DNA from: an uncultured Rhodospirillaceae bacterium
GTDB lineage: Bacteria; Pseudomonadota; Alphaproteobacteria; UBA8366
DNA: 64,000 nt
Direction of reading: 5' to 3'
Assembly (NCBI GenBank): GCA_913043025.1
Contig: CAJWLM010000010.1
Span: 1 to 64,000, forward strand
Shown here: piece by piece, positions 1-8,723 of the stretch
Layout: each line of letters starts with the position of its first letter
Numbering within the stretch: the first letter of the stretch is position 1
Notes under the pieces: model-generated
Seen by the model: the letters and a program-made list of their open reading frames with translations, nothing else
Database searches by the model: none
What the model was told of the DNA's origin: nothing
Position numbers and translations under genes: made by a program

Positions 1-1272
1 GCGGGAGCTCCCAGTGGCTGGGATTTAGCTTTACAGATAAGCGCAAAGATTGATGGCTCGTTGCCATTGAGCCGTCTTTTGGAAGATGCAACATTCTATG
101 CTGGTGTGGGTGTTCCGGTCACACGATCACTTCAAAAAAATATTATAAACAAATCAAATGAATTGGCTGATGTTCCGGGATTTTCTGAAACGTTTTTGCC
201 CGGGGGGAAACCGCCAATTATTGGTGAACGCTTCGCCTTGTCAGCATTGGCAGAAACACTCGCGCAAATCAGCGAACGAGGGATCTCAGATTTTTACGAG
301 GGAGAACTAAGCAGAAAGATTATCTCCGACTTGGCTACGGCTGGAAGCCCGCTAAGATTGGAGGATATGGAAAAACATAGGGCGCGAGTCGTTGAACCGT
401 TAAAGGCAACAACAAGCTTTGGCACACTCTACAATATGCCACCGCCAACCCAGGGTATTGCCTCACTGATGATTCTCTCATTATTCGATCTGTTTAAAAG
501 GCCTGAGGCGGAAACCGCTGACTACATTCATGCTATTATTGAGGCCACAAAAGCTGCCTTTAATATTCGCGATAAGTATGTAGCCGATCCAGACTATATG
601 GATGTCGCGGTTAGTAAGTTCCTCAGCCACGAATCATTAACCCAGATGGCATCCGAAATCGACTTCAGTCATGCAAAACCTTGGAACGCCCAAGTCGATA
701 GTGGTGATACTGTTTGGATGGGCGCTGCAGATTGTGATGGTTGCGTTGTAAGCTGTATACAAAGCATTTATTGGGAGTTTGGAAGCGGGCTTGTTCTTCC
801 TGAGACAGGAATAGTGTGGCAGAACCGCGGTATAGGATTCTCGCTAGAACAAAATCACCACAACAGCCTTGAACCAATGCGTCAGCCGTTCCACACAATT
901 CAACCCGCACTTGCTAAGCTGTGTGATGGTAGGACTATGGCTTACGGTACTATGGGGGGTGAAGGACAACCACAGACACAAGCTGCTATATTAAGTCGTT
1001 ACGTTGCCTATAAGCAGGATTTACAGTCAGCGATAAATGCACCCCGATGGTTGCTAGGTAGAACATGGGGTGATGATACCAGTATTTTACGGCTTGAGAG
1101 TCGCTTTGGATCTGACGTGGCCGATGACTTACGCCAACGTGGTCATAAATTAGAATTGGTTAGTGATTTTGACGATATCATGGGACATGCAGGTGCGGTG
1201 GTTTTGCGACCTGACGGTATTTACGAGGCGGCAAGTGACCCTCGAAGCGACGGGGCCGCCGTAGGGTTTTGA
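1..1272 (+). CDS. gamma-glutamyltransferase family protein, HpxW-like (5' end outside window)
   Basis: The reading frame is open from base 1, so the N-terminal part lies outside the window; the TTG at 61 in the ORF track is not a real start. This is an N-terminal nucleophile hydrolase of the gamma-glutamyltranspeptidase family. The processing/catalytic threonine is in the motif DTVWMGAAD (Thr codon 709-711), followed by a FGSG block and the glycine-rich YGTMGGEGQPQ stretch. Classical GGT has TTH at the nucleophile; a DTVWMG form is what I recall for the HpxW/oxamate amidohydrolase-like branch, so the substrate may be a small amide rather than glutathione. No signal peptide can be judged. Family call is firm, substrate is inference. 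Confidence 0.85.
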   Translation, partial: AGAPSGWDLALQISAKIDGSLPLSRLLEDATFYAGVGVPVTRSLQKNIINKSNELADVPGFSETFLPGGKPPIIGERFALSALAETLAQISERGISDFYEGELSRKIISDLATAGSPLRLEDMEKHRARVVEPLKATTSFGTLYNMPPPTQGIASLMILSLFDLFKRPEAETADYIHAIIEATKAAFNIRDKYVADPDYMDVAVSKFLSHESLTQMASEIDFSHAKPWNAQVDSGDTVWMGAADCDGCVVSCIQSIYWEFGSGLVLPETGIVWQNRGIGFSLEQNHHNSLEPMRQPFHTIQPALAKLCDGRTMAYGTMGGEGQPQTQAAILSRYVAYKQDLQSAINAPRWLLGRTWGDDTSILRLESRFGSDVADDLRQRGHKLELVSDFDDIMGHAGAVVLRPDGIYEAASDPRSDGAAVGF

Positions 1273-2022
1273 TTCTCCGATCTCTTCTCGAATGGAATAC
1301 TTCCCTACTGTGAGAAATAAAATTTGAAATAATATGTCCAGGCACTGGTGCAACAAAATTTGCTGGCGGACACAACATTTTTTATTTGCCCAGACACATT
1401 GTTTGTTCATAGTGTGTGAAAAGTGGTGACAGATTTACCGCCACAAGTTAGCGCATTTTATCAATCTGAGCTATTGAGAGGATTACTTGGGTAAAGGCGG
1501 ATCCTCGGATTGTGCGTTGGTGATTTCAATCTGGAAACGCCCAAATGCAATCCGGTGCTAATACTAAGAGGTGTGATTCTCCGGATCGGTTCTGCTTTAC
1601 TTAATAAAATGGTTGGAACTTTGCCCCCCGAGTCTTTCGGTTAACCGCAATCCATGTTTGATTACAGCGCAAAAACGACTGAAGACAAAAGGGTGTGAGC
1701 CATCAAAGCTATCGAGATATTTCCTAATTCAGTGTGGCCACTGGACATCAGTATCACAATATTGGTGGTAGAGAAGCCAGAGGAACTGACTTGCCATTGA
1801 GCAAGGTCTTTGTTCAAGCATGGAAGCACAGTTAGCTTGCGCATTTTTTTACGTTTGTGAGCCGGTTGAGATGGTTGGCTAGCGAAGCATACTGATGATT
1901 TAACGACTACGCCTATATTACTTGAAAAACGTGGGCTTGTGTTGCCGGACTGGTTTGGAATAGCTGTGGCATATAATGTAAAAAATTAAAAACAAGTAAA
2001 TCTATTGTTTTACAAGCAATAG
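1273..2022. other. 750-base stretch without a convincing gene
   Basis: No long open frame, tRNA or strong hairpin is seen between the GGT-like gene and the oxygenase array. The minus-strand 60- to 86-codon frames in the track lack ribosome binding sites and recognisable motifs. A 39-codon open tail at 1870-1989 on the plus strand, ending in LPDWFGIAVAYNV, looks protein-like but has no start or upstream continuation, so the region may hold gene decay. Confidence 0.5.
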
Positions 2023-2637
2023 TCAGATAACTGCGGTAAAATTTAAAGTAATTTTACTATCATCTAATGTATGCAGTAAGTCTCTATGCCTTAAATTACT
2101 ATTGAATATCATCAACTGGCCTTCTGTAGGATGATACGCAATGTTTTCTATGTTGTATTCATTACTCTCCGTTACTGGAACAGAAATCATTTTTTCTGCG
2201 GCAGGTGAGTCAAAAACAATTTTTGCAGAACCTTTCGGGGCCTTTAGAATATAAATTCCAGAAAAAAGACTGTTAGGATGCACATGTACATCAGTCGAGC
2301 AGTTTTTTTCAAATAAATTAATCCACATATTCTTGATAAATACATTATTATTTGGTAAGTATACTCCAACATACTTTGCAAACTGTATTAATTCTCCTGC
2401 GATTATTTGGCTCAAATCCAAAAATTCAGGTAGCATGTGCAACTCGTTATTATTCTCTATTGTTGTATATAACGCGCATGCCCAATCATTCGGGCGACTG
2501 TTTGGCGTACTGCTGTGAATTAGATCAACCGCTGGCAGTAACGTTTTTCTTATGTCTTTATGATCAGGAATGTTAGAGATCTGCACCGGACAGGGAAACA
2601 GTTCTAAGTATCTAGTGTGGGGTGTTAAATCTATCAT
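2023..2637 (-). CDS. putative 2OG-Fe(II) oxygenase, subtype A, copy 2
   Basis: A 204-aa protein of the TIGR02466/2OG-FeII_Oxy_5 type, a double-stranded beta-helix iron- and 2-oxoglutarate-dependent oxygenase of unknown substrate. It shares with its three neighbours an N-terminal block TPN(S)RPNDWACALYTT and the metal-site region HVHPNSLFSGIY. The distal histidine lies in LRHRDLL. At the position where the other three copies have the 2OG-anchoring arginine (ERIS), this copy reads DSKIT, a Lys substitution. It is the last gene of the array, 7 bases after the stop of the preceding subtype B gene, and starts at ATG. Family is confident; substrate is unknown. Confidence 0.85.
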   Translation of the reverse strand: MIDLTPHTRYLELFPCPVQISNIPDHKDIRKTLLPAVDLIHSSTPNSRPNDWACALYTTIENNNELHMLPEFLDLSQIIAGELIQFAKYVGVYLPNNNVFIKNMWINLFEKNCSTDVHVHPNSLFSGIYILKAPKGSAKIVFDSPAAEKMISVPVTESNEYNIENIAYHPTEGQLMIFNSNLRHRDLLHTLDDSKITLNFTAVI

Positions 2638-2644
2638 TATGGCC

Positions 2645-3289
2645 TCACATAGTCGCGTTGAAAGATACGCTTATGCGTTCACCCTCTGAGGCATTTACTT
2701 GAACCGAGTGTCGTAAGCTACTGTCAAAAATTACCAAGTCACCAGGCTGAGGTGAATATGATGCAACTACGTTGTTATAGGGGGTATCTCTCTCAATAGG
2801 TGGTCTGATCATAGTATCAGCCTGGTAAGAGTGGAAAAGAATATTAGAACAGTTTGGCGGTGCCTTAACATAATAAACGCCAGTCATAATGTGATTGGCA
2901 TGATTGTGAATCTCCTGACTCATGCCGTGCTGGTATATGTTTACCCAACATTGGGTAATTCGCAAATTATTTTCAGCCAATGGATAAGCCATCGTTTCTC
3001 CAAATTTTTTTAGGCCTTCCATCAAAAAATTAGTAAGTTCCTGAAATGCAGGACGTTCATGAAGATTACAGTTATTTGATATTGTTGTGTAGACATCACA
3101 CGCCCAAGAGGCGGGTTTACCATTTGGTGTTTCTGTTCGGATTTGATCCAGTTCTTGTATCATAGCGTCACAAAGTATTTTTGAATTAGGTGCGCGGGTC
3201 AATTGGATAGGAACTTTAAACAAGTCCTCTACAACGCGCTCTATTTTCACAGGAGACGCTGATTTACTGTTGTCAGGAGTGAGCGGCAT
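2645..3289 (-). CDS. putative 2OG-Fe(II) oxygenase, subtype B, copy 2
   Basis: A 214-aa paralogue in the four-gene array. It carries the shared TPNGKPASWACDVYTT block, a metal-site region IHNHANHIMTGVYY, the distal histidine in LRHSVQVN and the 2OG-binding arginine in ERISVSFN, so the cofactor residues look intact. It resembles the gene at 4025-4636 (QEIH, IMTGVYY, SFN ending) more than its direct neighbours, which defines subtype B. ATG start with AAAGG about 7 bases upstream. A 119-base gap separates it from the upstream subtype A gene, and 7 bases separate it from the next one. Cytoplasmic; the substrate cannot be read from the sequence. Confidence 0.88.
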   Translation of the reverse strand: MPLTPDNSKSASPVKIERVVEDLFKVPIQLTRAPNSKILCDAMIQELDQIRTETPNGKPASWACDVYTTISNNCNLHERPAFQELTNFLMEGLKKFGETMAYPLAENNLRITQCWVNIYQHGMSQEIHNHANHIMTGVYYVKAPPNCSNILFHSYQADTMIRPPIERDTPYNNVVASYSPQPGDLVIFDSSLRHSVQVNASEGERISVSFNATM

Positions 3290-3408
3290 GCTTCGCCTTT
3301 CAAGGATTGTGCTTAATCAGTTTAATATTTCTACACAGCACAGACCAGTGAGTAAAATGTCGCTGTTACTGGGAAAAATTCTCAATATAAAAGAGATCAA
3401 TGTTTAAA

Positions 3409-4017
3409 TTATAAAGTGCATGTGAAGCCTATTGAAATTCTCTCCTCATCAGCATTGTGAAGTAAAACACGATGTTTCAGGTGGCTATTAAAAATTATTA
3501 AATCACCTTCGCTCATTTTAAAGCCGGCCTGACGCATGTTGTATTGATTACTTTCCTTTATCGGTGGGGTTATCATTTGTTCAGAAGAAGGAGAGTCAAA
3601 GGCAAGTAAACCAGAATCATATGGAACTTTTACGAAGTAAACACCAGTAAATAATGAGTTTGGGTGACAGTGTTGATCCATTGAGTCTTTAAATTTAAAC
3701 TTATTAATCCACATATTGTCAATGAAAAGATCTTTATTATTTTTATCAATACAATTTATACTTGCAAAAACCTCAATTTCTGCAACGACAAAATCAGTCA
3801 ATTCACTAAAGCTAGGTTCATTCATTAGTTGATTTCTATTGCCCGCCGTTGTGTAAAGGTTACCTGCCCAACGGCGAGGTTTACTGTTTGGTGTTGTCCG
3901 ACAAATTTCTTTGATAGCTGCCAACAATGTCGAGTTTAATTTCTCAAAATTGGACGGCTTAGAGATTTGTATGGTTTGTGGGAAATATTCTAATATTGTC
4001 GATGGTAATTCGTACAT
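3409..4017 (-). CDS. putative 2OG-Fe(II) oxygenase, subtype A, copy 1
   Basis: A 202-aa paralogue. The track starts it at 4038, but the ATG at 4017 gives an N-terminus (MYELPSTILEYFP) that aligns with the start of the other subtype A protein and leaves a 7-base gap after the preceding stop, as in the second B-A pair. Metal-site region HCHPNSLFTGVYF, distal histidine in LKHRVLLHN, and 2OG arginine in ERISIGF are present. The shared N-terminal block here is TPNSKPRRWAGNLYTT, with Gly in place of the usual Cys. Likely translationally coupled to the upstream subtype B gene. Substrate unknown. Confidence 0.86.
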   Translation of the reverse strand: MYELPSTILEYFPQTIQISKPSNFEKLNSTLLAAIKEICRTTPNSKPRRWAGNLYTTAGNRNQLMNEPSFSELTDFVVAEIEVFASINCIDKNNKDLFIDNMWINKFKFKDSMDQHCHPNSLFTGVYFVKVPYDSGLLAFDSPSSEQMITPPIKESNQYNMRQAGFKMSEGDLIIFNSHLKHRVLLHNADEERISIGFTCTL

Positions 4018-4024
4018 TTTTCGG

Positions 4025-4636
4025 TCAGAAACGCGCATTGAACGAAAGGCTAATGCGCTCTCCTTTTATGTCGTTTGTTGGAACTGAGTGTCGAAGTGCA
4101 CTATCAAAAAAAATGAGGTCGCCGGGTTCTGGGTGCAAGGACGCAACAGGGTTGTTGAGTTCGTTTTCCTCGTAAACAGCAGGACGTATCAACACGTCAG
4201 CAAAGTGCGAATGAAATAAAATCTCCGAACAGTTAACCGGCGCCTTTAGGTAATAAACACCAGTCATGATATTGTTGGGGTGATGGTGTATTTCCTGGCT
4301 CATGCCGAAATTGTAGATGTTCACCCAGCACTGCGTTATTTCAAGGCTTTCGACGGTAAAATCATATCCCATCGCTTGGCCAAATTGCATAAACCCCTCG
4401 CGCATTAATAGATCGAAATCATGAAATCCGGGGCGTTCATGAAGCCTGTTGTTGTTAGTCAGTGTTGTGTAAACATCACATGCCCAACTATCCGGCTTCC
4501 CATTTGGTGTGGTTATGCTTACTTGCTCAATCTCGGCGACAAGTTTCTCATTGAGTGAGGCCGCATTTGGAACTTTGATGAGCATAACTGGAACAGGAAA
4601 TAACTTTTGGTAAGCACGGGCCGGAACTTTGGACAC
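4025..4636 (-). CDS. putative 2OG-Fe(II) oxygenase, subtype B, copy 1
   Basis: First gene of the array, 203 aa, starting at GTG (4634-4636) with an A/G-rich stretch upstream. It shows TPNGKPDSWACDVYTT, the metal-site region IHHHPNNIMTGVYY, the distal histidine in LRHSVPTN and arginine in ERISLSFN. It is divergent from the ArsC-like gene; a TATAAT on the minus strand at 4695-4700 lies in the shared spacer but lacks a clear -35 partner. Members of this family are common in marine bacteria and phages and remain uncharacterised; substrate is unknown. Confidence 0.88.
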   Translation of the reverse strand: MSKVPARAYQKLFPVPVMLIKVPNAASLNEKLVAEIEQVSITTPNGKPDSWACDVYTTLTNNNRLHERPGFHDFDLLMREGFMQFGQAMGYDFTVESLEITQCWVNIYNFGMSQEIHHHPNNIMTGVYYLKAPVNCSEILFHSHFADVLIRPAVYEENELNNPVASLHPEPGDLIFFDSALRHSVPTNDIKGERISLSFNARF

Positions 4637-4726
4637 AGCGAACTTTCTTTCTTCTGTCTAACCGCAAATTTTGGTCTCATTGAATTATTCTAGTATTATA
4701 GGGAATTACGGGCGAGGATGCGATTG

Positions 4727-5077
4727 ATGATTCATATATATGGCCTTAAAAATTGTGACTCTTGTCGTAAAGCCATAAAATGGCTGTCCACTGAGGATAT
4801 ATCCTTGACGTTTCACGATTTTGGTATCGAGGGACTTGATCCTAAAAAACTGGATGGATGGTTGATGGAAACAGATTGGAATGTGTTGCTTAATCGGCGT
4901 GGCATGACATGGCGTAAGATTCAGGACACTCAAAAACAGGACCTCAACAAAGTGCGCGCAAGAGATTTGATGCTTGGGCACTTGAGCTTAATTAAAAGGC
5001 CAGTCTTTGAGGCACAGAAGAAAATTCTTATTGGAGCCACAGTGGATATATTAAATATGATAAAGAAACTGAGCTGA
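4727..5077 (+). CDS. ArsC/Spx/YffB-family thioredoxin-fold reductase
   Basis: A protein of about 116 aa with the thioredoxin-like fold of the arsenate reductase/Spx/YffB family. The redox motif NCDSC is at the N-terminus after IYGLKN, and the later block RRGMTWRKI followed by LIKRPVF is the usual family signature around the substrate site. The ATG at 4727 is preferred over 4718 because GAGG ends directly at 4717, giving a 9-base spacer to the second ATG. It stands alone between the divergent oxygenase array and a downstream SDR 39 bases away. Whether it reduces arsenate or is a YffB-like glutathione-linked reductase cannot be decided. Confidence 0.85.
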   Translation: MIHIYGLKNCDSCRKAIKWLSTEDISLTFHDFGIEGLDPKKLDGWLMETDWNVLLNRRGMTWRKIQDTQKQDLNKVRARDLMLGHLSLIKRPVFEAQKKILIGATVDILNMIKKLS

Positions 5078-5116
5078 GGATAGTTTCCGTAACCCAGGGT
5101 CATAGGAGAAACATAA

Positions 5117-5905
5117 ATGGAATGCAGAATGGATGGGCGCAATGCCCTCATCACCGGATCTAGCCGTGGTCTCGGTCGTGCGATGGCGCTTAATTTTGCG
5201 GCATCAGGTGCTAATGTAGTTATTTGTGGTCGACGTGAGAATTTACTAAGTGAAACTCTTAAAGAAGTTGAAGCTGTCTCCGACACAAAAGTATTTGCAT
5301 TTGTAGGAGACGTAAGTACGGCCGCTGGTGTAACTGAGTTGTTAGATAATGCCGAAAATGCTCTTGGTCATATTGATGTTTTGATAAACAATGCGGGTGC
5401 CTCCCTGCGTAAGCCTTTCTGTGAGATTAGTGATGAAGAATGGGTCAATGACTTTGAGGTAAAGGTTTATGCCGCCATTCGAACTTGCAGGCATGTGCTT
5501 CCGGGCATGATGGAACGTAAGTGGGGTCGAATAATAAATGTTCTAAACATTGGGGCAAAAGCGCCCCCAGGCGGAGGAGCCCCAACGGCTGTCTCACGCG
5601 CCACTGGAATGGCTCTCACTAAGGTTTTATCCAAGGAGGGGGCTCCGCACAATGTTTTGGTGAATGCTATGCTTGTCGGACGGATCGAAAGTGATCAGTG
5701 GCTTAACCGTTGGAAAGCAACCGACCAAAAGCAGAGTTATGACGAATATCTGAAAGATATGGCAAAAGATCTGAAGTTACCGATTGGGCGCCTTGGGCGT
5801 GCCGAAGAATTCGCGAATATGGCTTGTTTTCTTTGCTCAGATGCGGGGTCGTACATAAACGGGGTGGCAATTAATGTCGATGGCGGGACAAGTCCTGCCG
5901 TCTGA
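5117..5905 (+). CDS. SDR-family protein lacking the usual Tyr-Lys active site
   Basis: A 262-aa Rossmann-fold short-chain dehydrogenase/reductase. The nucleotide-binding TGSSRGLG motif is near residue 14, NNAG is present, and the C-terminal INVDGG ends the fold as usual. The canonical YxxxK motif is replaced: the aligned segment reads APTAVSRATGMALTK, giving Thr for Tyr and Arg for Lys, and the catalytic Ser strand reads IINVLN. ATG 5117 has AGGAG at a good distance. It may be a non-redox SDR or use a different chemistry; the 5' half predicts normal NAD(P) binding. It follows the ArsC-like gene and converges on aconitase. Confidence 0.85.
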   Translation: MECRMDGRNALITGSSRGLGRAMALNFAASGANVVICGRRENLLSETLKEVEAVSDTKVFAFVGDVSTAAGVTELLDNAENALGHIDVLINNAGASLRKPFCEISDEEWVNDFEVKVYAAIRTCRHVLPGMMERKWGRIINVLNIGAKAPPGGGAPTAVSRATGMALTKVLSKEGAPHNVLVNAMLVGRIESDQWLNRWKATDQKQSYDEYLKDMAKDLKLPIGRLGRAEEFANMACFLCSDAGSYINGVAINVDGGTSPAV

Positions 5906-6008
5906 TATGTAAGGCCATTCTTTGTTATAAATAACGGCGTTTAAAAGTTGCAAGCTGTGCCGTACCTGCCCAGCTTGTACCTTTAGCCCTTCAAAATAAA
6001 GGTCTCTT

Positions 6009-8711
6009 TTATGCAGCCTTTAAAAGGGCTTGCCGCAAACAGTAGTGCAACATGCCACCGTTGTTAAAATATTCTAACTCCACTTCTGTATCTAGGCGGC
6101 AGCGAAGTTGAATAGTCTGCTGATTACCGTTTGCCCGTGTAATTTTACACTCGATATCCTGACGGGGAGTTAACCCTACGGACAAACCGGCTATGTCAAA
6201 TTTCTCTGAGCCATTTAAGTCAAGCGTTTTTCGTGTTTCACCATCCTTAAATTGAAGAGGAAGAACACCCATCCCAATTAAATTTGAACGGTGGATGCGT
6301 TCTAAATTTTCTGCGATAACGGCCCGTATACCCAACAGCTTTGTTCCTTTAGCTGCCCAATCACGCGAAGATCCGGTCCCGTAGGCTTGAGCGCCGACAA
6401 CAACAAGCGGAACGCCATCAGCTTTGTATTTCATTGCAGCATCGAAGACACTCATCTCTTCCCCATCAGGCCAATGACGGGTAAATCCACCTTCTTTTCC
6501 GTCAACCATCTCGTTTTTAAATCGTATATTCCCAAATGTTCCACGCATCATGACCTCATGATTTGTGCGGCGCGCACCATATGTATTGAAATCCTTTTGC
6601 TCCACGCCCTTTGACAAGAGATATCGTCCTGCTGAGTGCCCTTCTGGTATGACGCTTATTGGTGAAATATGATCCGTAGTAGTCATATCACCCGCCATTA
6701 TGAGGCAGCGGGCTCCTCTAATATCCTCTAATTTTGGCAGTTGTATCTGCATGCCTTCGAATAAAGGGGGTCGTTTGATATATTCACTATTCTCTGGCCA
6801 CTTAAATTCTATACCGTCATCAGTTTCCATCGCCTGCCACTCTGGCGTACCCTCGTATATTGACCCATAACGCTTTCGGAACATTTTTGGCGTAATTACT
6901 TCATCTATAATACTCTCAACTTCTTTTGAAGACGGCCAAATATCATGAAGAAAAACATCATTACCTTCCGCGTCTTGGCCAAGAGGATCAGTGGTAAGAT
7001 TTATTTCAAGAGAACCTGCAAGGGCATAAGCAACAACCAACGGAGGGGATGCTAAATAGTTCGCGCGGCATTGAGGATGGACACGTCCTTCAAAATTTCG
7101 ATTTCCAGATAGAACAGCTCCTACGATAAGGTCATGTTCATCAATGGTATCTTCAATTGATGCCTCAAGTGGGCCGGAATTACCCATGCAAGTCACACAA
7201 CCAAAACCCACTATATTAAAACCAAGAGCATCGAGGTCTTTCTGGACACCAGCTGCTTCAAAATAATCTGCTACAACACGTGAACCAGGCGATATTGACG
7301 CTTTTACCCATGGTTTGCGTTTAAGTCCTATCAGTCTTGCATTGCGTGCCAGTAAGCCTGCAGCCAACATAACTGCCGGGTTTGACGTGTTGGTACAGCT
7401 TGTGATTGCGGCAATCATAACCTTGCCATGGCTGAGTTCGAAATCCCTCCCGGGTACATTCACAGCTTTGATTTCTGCACTTCCGCACATATCCTCTAAT
7501 GTAGTATTAAAGTTTTCTGGAATTTGACTGAGAAGAGTTTTTTGGTTTGGCCTGGAGGGTCCTGCCATGCAAGGTTCGATATCACTTAAGTCTATTTCAA
7601 CGATGTCCGTGTAAATTGGTTCTTTTTCAGTCGGATCCCTCCACAGACCTTGCAACTTCGCATAAGTCTCCACCAGATCGATTTGCTCCTCTGACCTACC
7701 GGATACCCGCAAGTAATCTAATGTTTTGGTATCAATCGGTGAGAATCCCATAGTCGCGCCATACTCGGGAGACATATTTCCCAAGGTTGCCCGGTTTGTG
7801 GCGCTCATTTCATCAAGGCCCGGTCCACAATACTCAACAAAATTTTGCACCACACCGTGATCGCGAAGCATTTGCGTTGCCGTTAATGCGACATCAGTAG
7901 GCGTTGATGCGGGACCTAGTTCACCAATTAATTTACAACCAACTACGTCCGGTACCAGCATCGATATCGGTTGGCCAAGCATTGCGGTGCCACCTTCAAG
8001 ACCACCTACGCCCCAGCCAAACACTGATATTCCGTTGACCATAGTGGTATGACTGTCCATGCCCAAAAGGCTGTCAGGTATAGCGCATAGCTCGCCATCT
8101 ATTTCACGCCCAGTTACAACGTTGGCAATGTATTCTATGTTAACTTGGTGGAGGATGCCCGCACCTGGCGGAACAATTCTTACATTTTCGAACGCTTGTG
8201 CAGCCCATTTCAAAAAGGAATAGCGTTCACCGTTTCGTTCATATTCTAGGGCTACATTTTGTTGTAGAGCATCTTCGGTACCATGAAAGTCTGCTATCAC
8301 GGAGTGATCGATGACAACATCAACCGGTATGAGTGGATTAATTGAATTAGGATCACCGCCTAATTCAGATACTGCATCGCGCATTGCTGTTAATTCGACC
8401 AGTAGTCCCATATTGACGTCAGGCATGAGTATTCGAGCGGGGTAGAAATTAATCTCCCTCGCTTTTCGGTGGCCGCTGTTACTTTTTTTTGTCTCGGACA
8501 CCCATTTGCCAAGCGATACGATATCATCTGCAGTTACTGAAATTCCATCTTCATTTCGAAGCATATTTTCTGCCAGAACTTTGAGTGAGTAGGGAAGGTT
8601 GGATAGATTTCCCGCCCCATTTTCTTCCGCCGCCCTTATACTGAAGTAACTGTATTTCTTACCATCTACATTGAATGCTCTTTTGCAATCAAAGCTATTG
8701 ATGTTTGCCAT
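6009..8711 (-). CDS. acnA: aconitate hydratase A
   Basis: Full-length (900 aa) AcnA/IRP1-type aconitase that interconverts citrate and isocitrate in the cytoplasm. The [4Fe-4S] cysteines are visible in SCTNTSNPAV and in FGCVTCMGNSGP, the substrate-site arginines are in SGNRNFEGRVHP, and the C-terminal swivel domain has YGTGSSRDWAAKG. It begins 12 bases after the upstream isocitrate lyase/PEP mutase-family gene and is probably the last gene of that operon. The context with C-C lyases suggests that it may also handle 2-methylcitrate-type substrates, but nothing in the sequence separates AcnA from a methylcitrate-active form. Confidence 0.97.
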   Translation of the reverse strand: MANINSFDCKRAFNVDGKKYSYFSIRAAEENGAGNLSNLPYSLKVLAENMLRNEDGISVTADDIVSLGKWVSETKKSNSGHRKAREINFYPARILMPDVNMGLLVELTAMRDAVSELGGDPNSINPLIPVDVVIDHSVIADFHGTEDALQQNVALEYERNGERYSFLKWAAQAFENVRIVPPGAGILHQVNIEYIANVVTGREIDGELCAIPDSLLGMDSHTTMVNGISVFGWGVGGLEGGTAMLGQPISMLVPDVVGCKLIGELGPASTPTDVALTATQMLRDHGVVQNFVEYCGPGLDEMSATNRATLGNMSPEYGATMGFSPIDTKTLDYLRVSGRSEEQIDLVETYAKLQGLWRDPTEKEPIYTDIVEIDLSDIEPCMAGPSRPNQKTLLSQIPENFNTTLEDMCGSAEIKAVNVPGRDFELSHGKVMIAAITSCTNTSNPAVMLAAGLLARNARLIGLKRKPWVKASISPGSRVVADYFEAAGVQKDLDALGFNIVGFGCVTCMGNSGPLEASIEDTIDEHDLIVGAVLSGNRNFEGRVHPQCRANYLASPPLVVAYALAGSLEINLTTDPLGQDAEGNDVFLHDIWPSSKEVESIIDEVITPKMFRKRYGSIYEGTPEWQAMETDDGIEFKWPENSEYIKRPPLFEGMQIQLPKLEDIRGARCLIMAGDMTTTDHISPISVIPEGHSAGRYLLSKGVEQKDFNTYGARRTNHEVMMRGTFGNIRFKNEMVDGKEGGFTRHWPDGEEMSVFDAAMKYKADGVPLVVVGAQAYGTGSSRDWAAKGTKLLGIRAVIAENLERIHRSNLIGMGVLPLQFKDGETRKTLDLNGSEKFDIAGLSVGLTPRQDIECKITRANGNQQTIQLRCRLDTEVELEYFNNGGMLHYCLRQALLKAA

Positions 8712-8723
8712 GATTTGATTTTC

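Noticed and set aside
665-910. 81-aa minus-strand ORF
   Set aside because: Lies wholly inside the GGT-like gene, no family features; a frame shadow.
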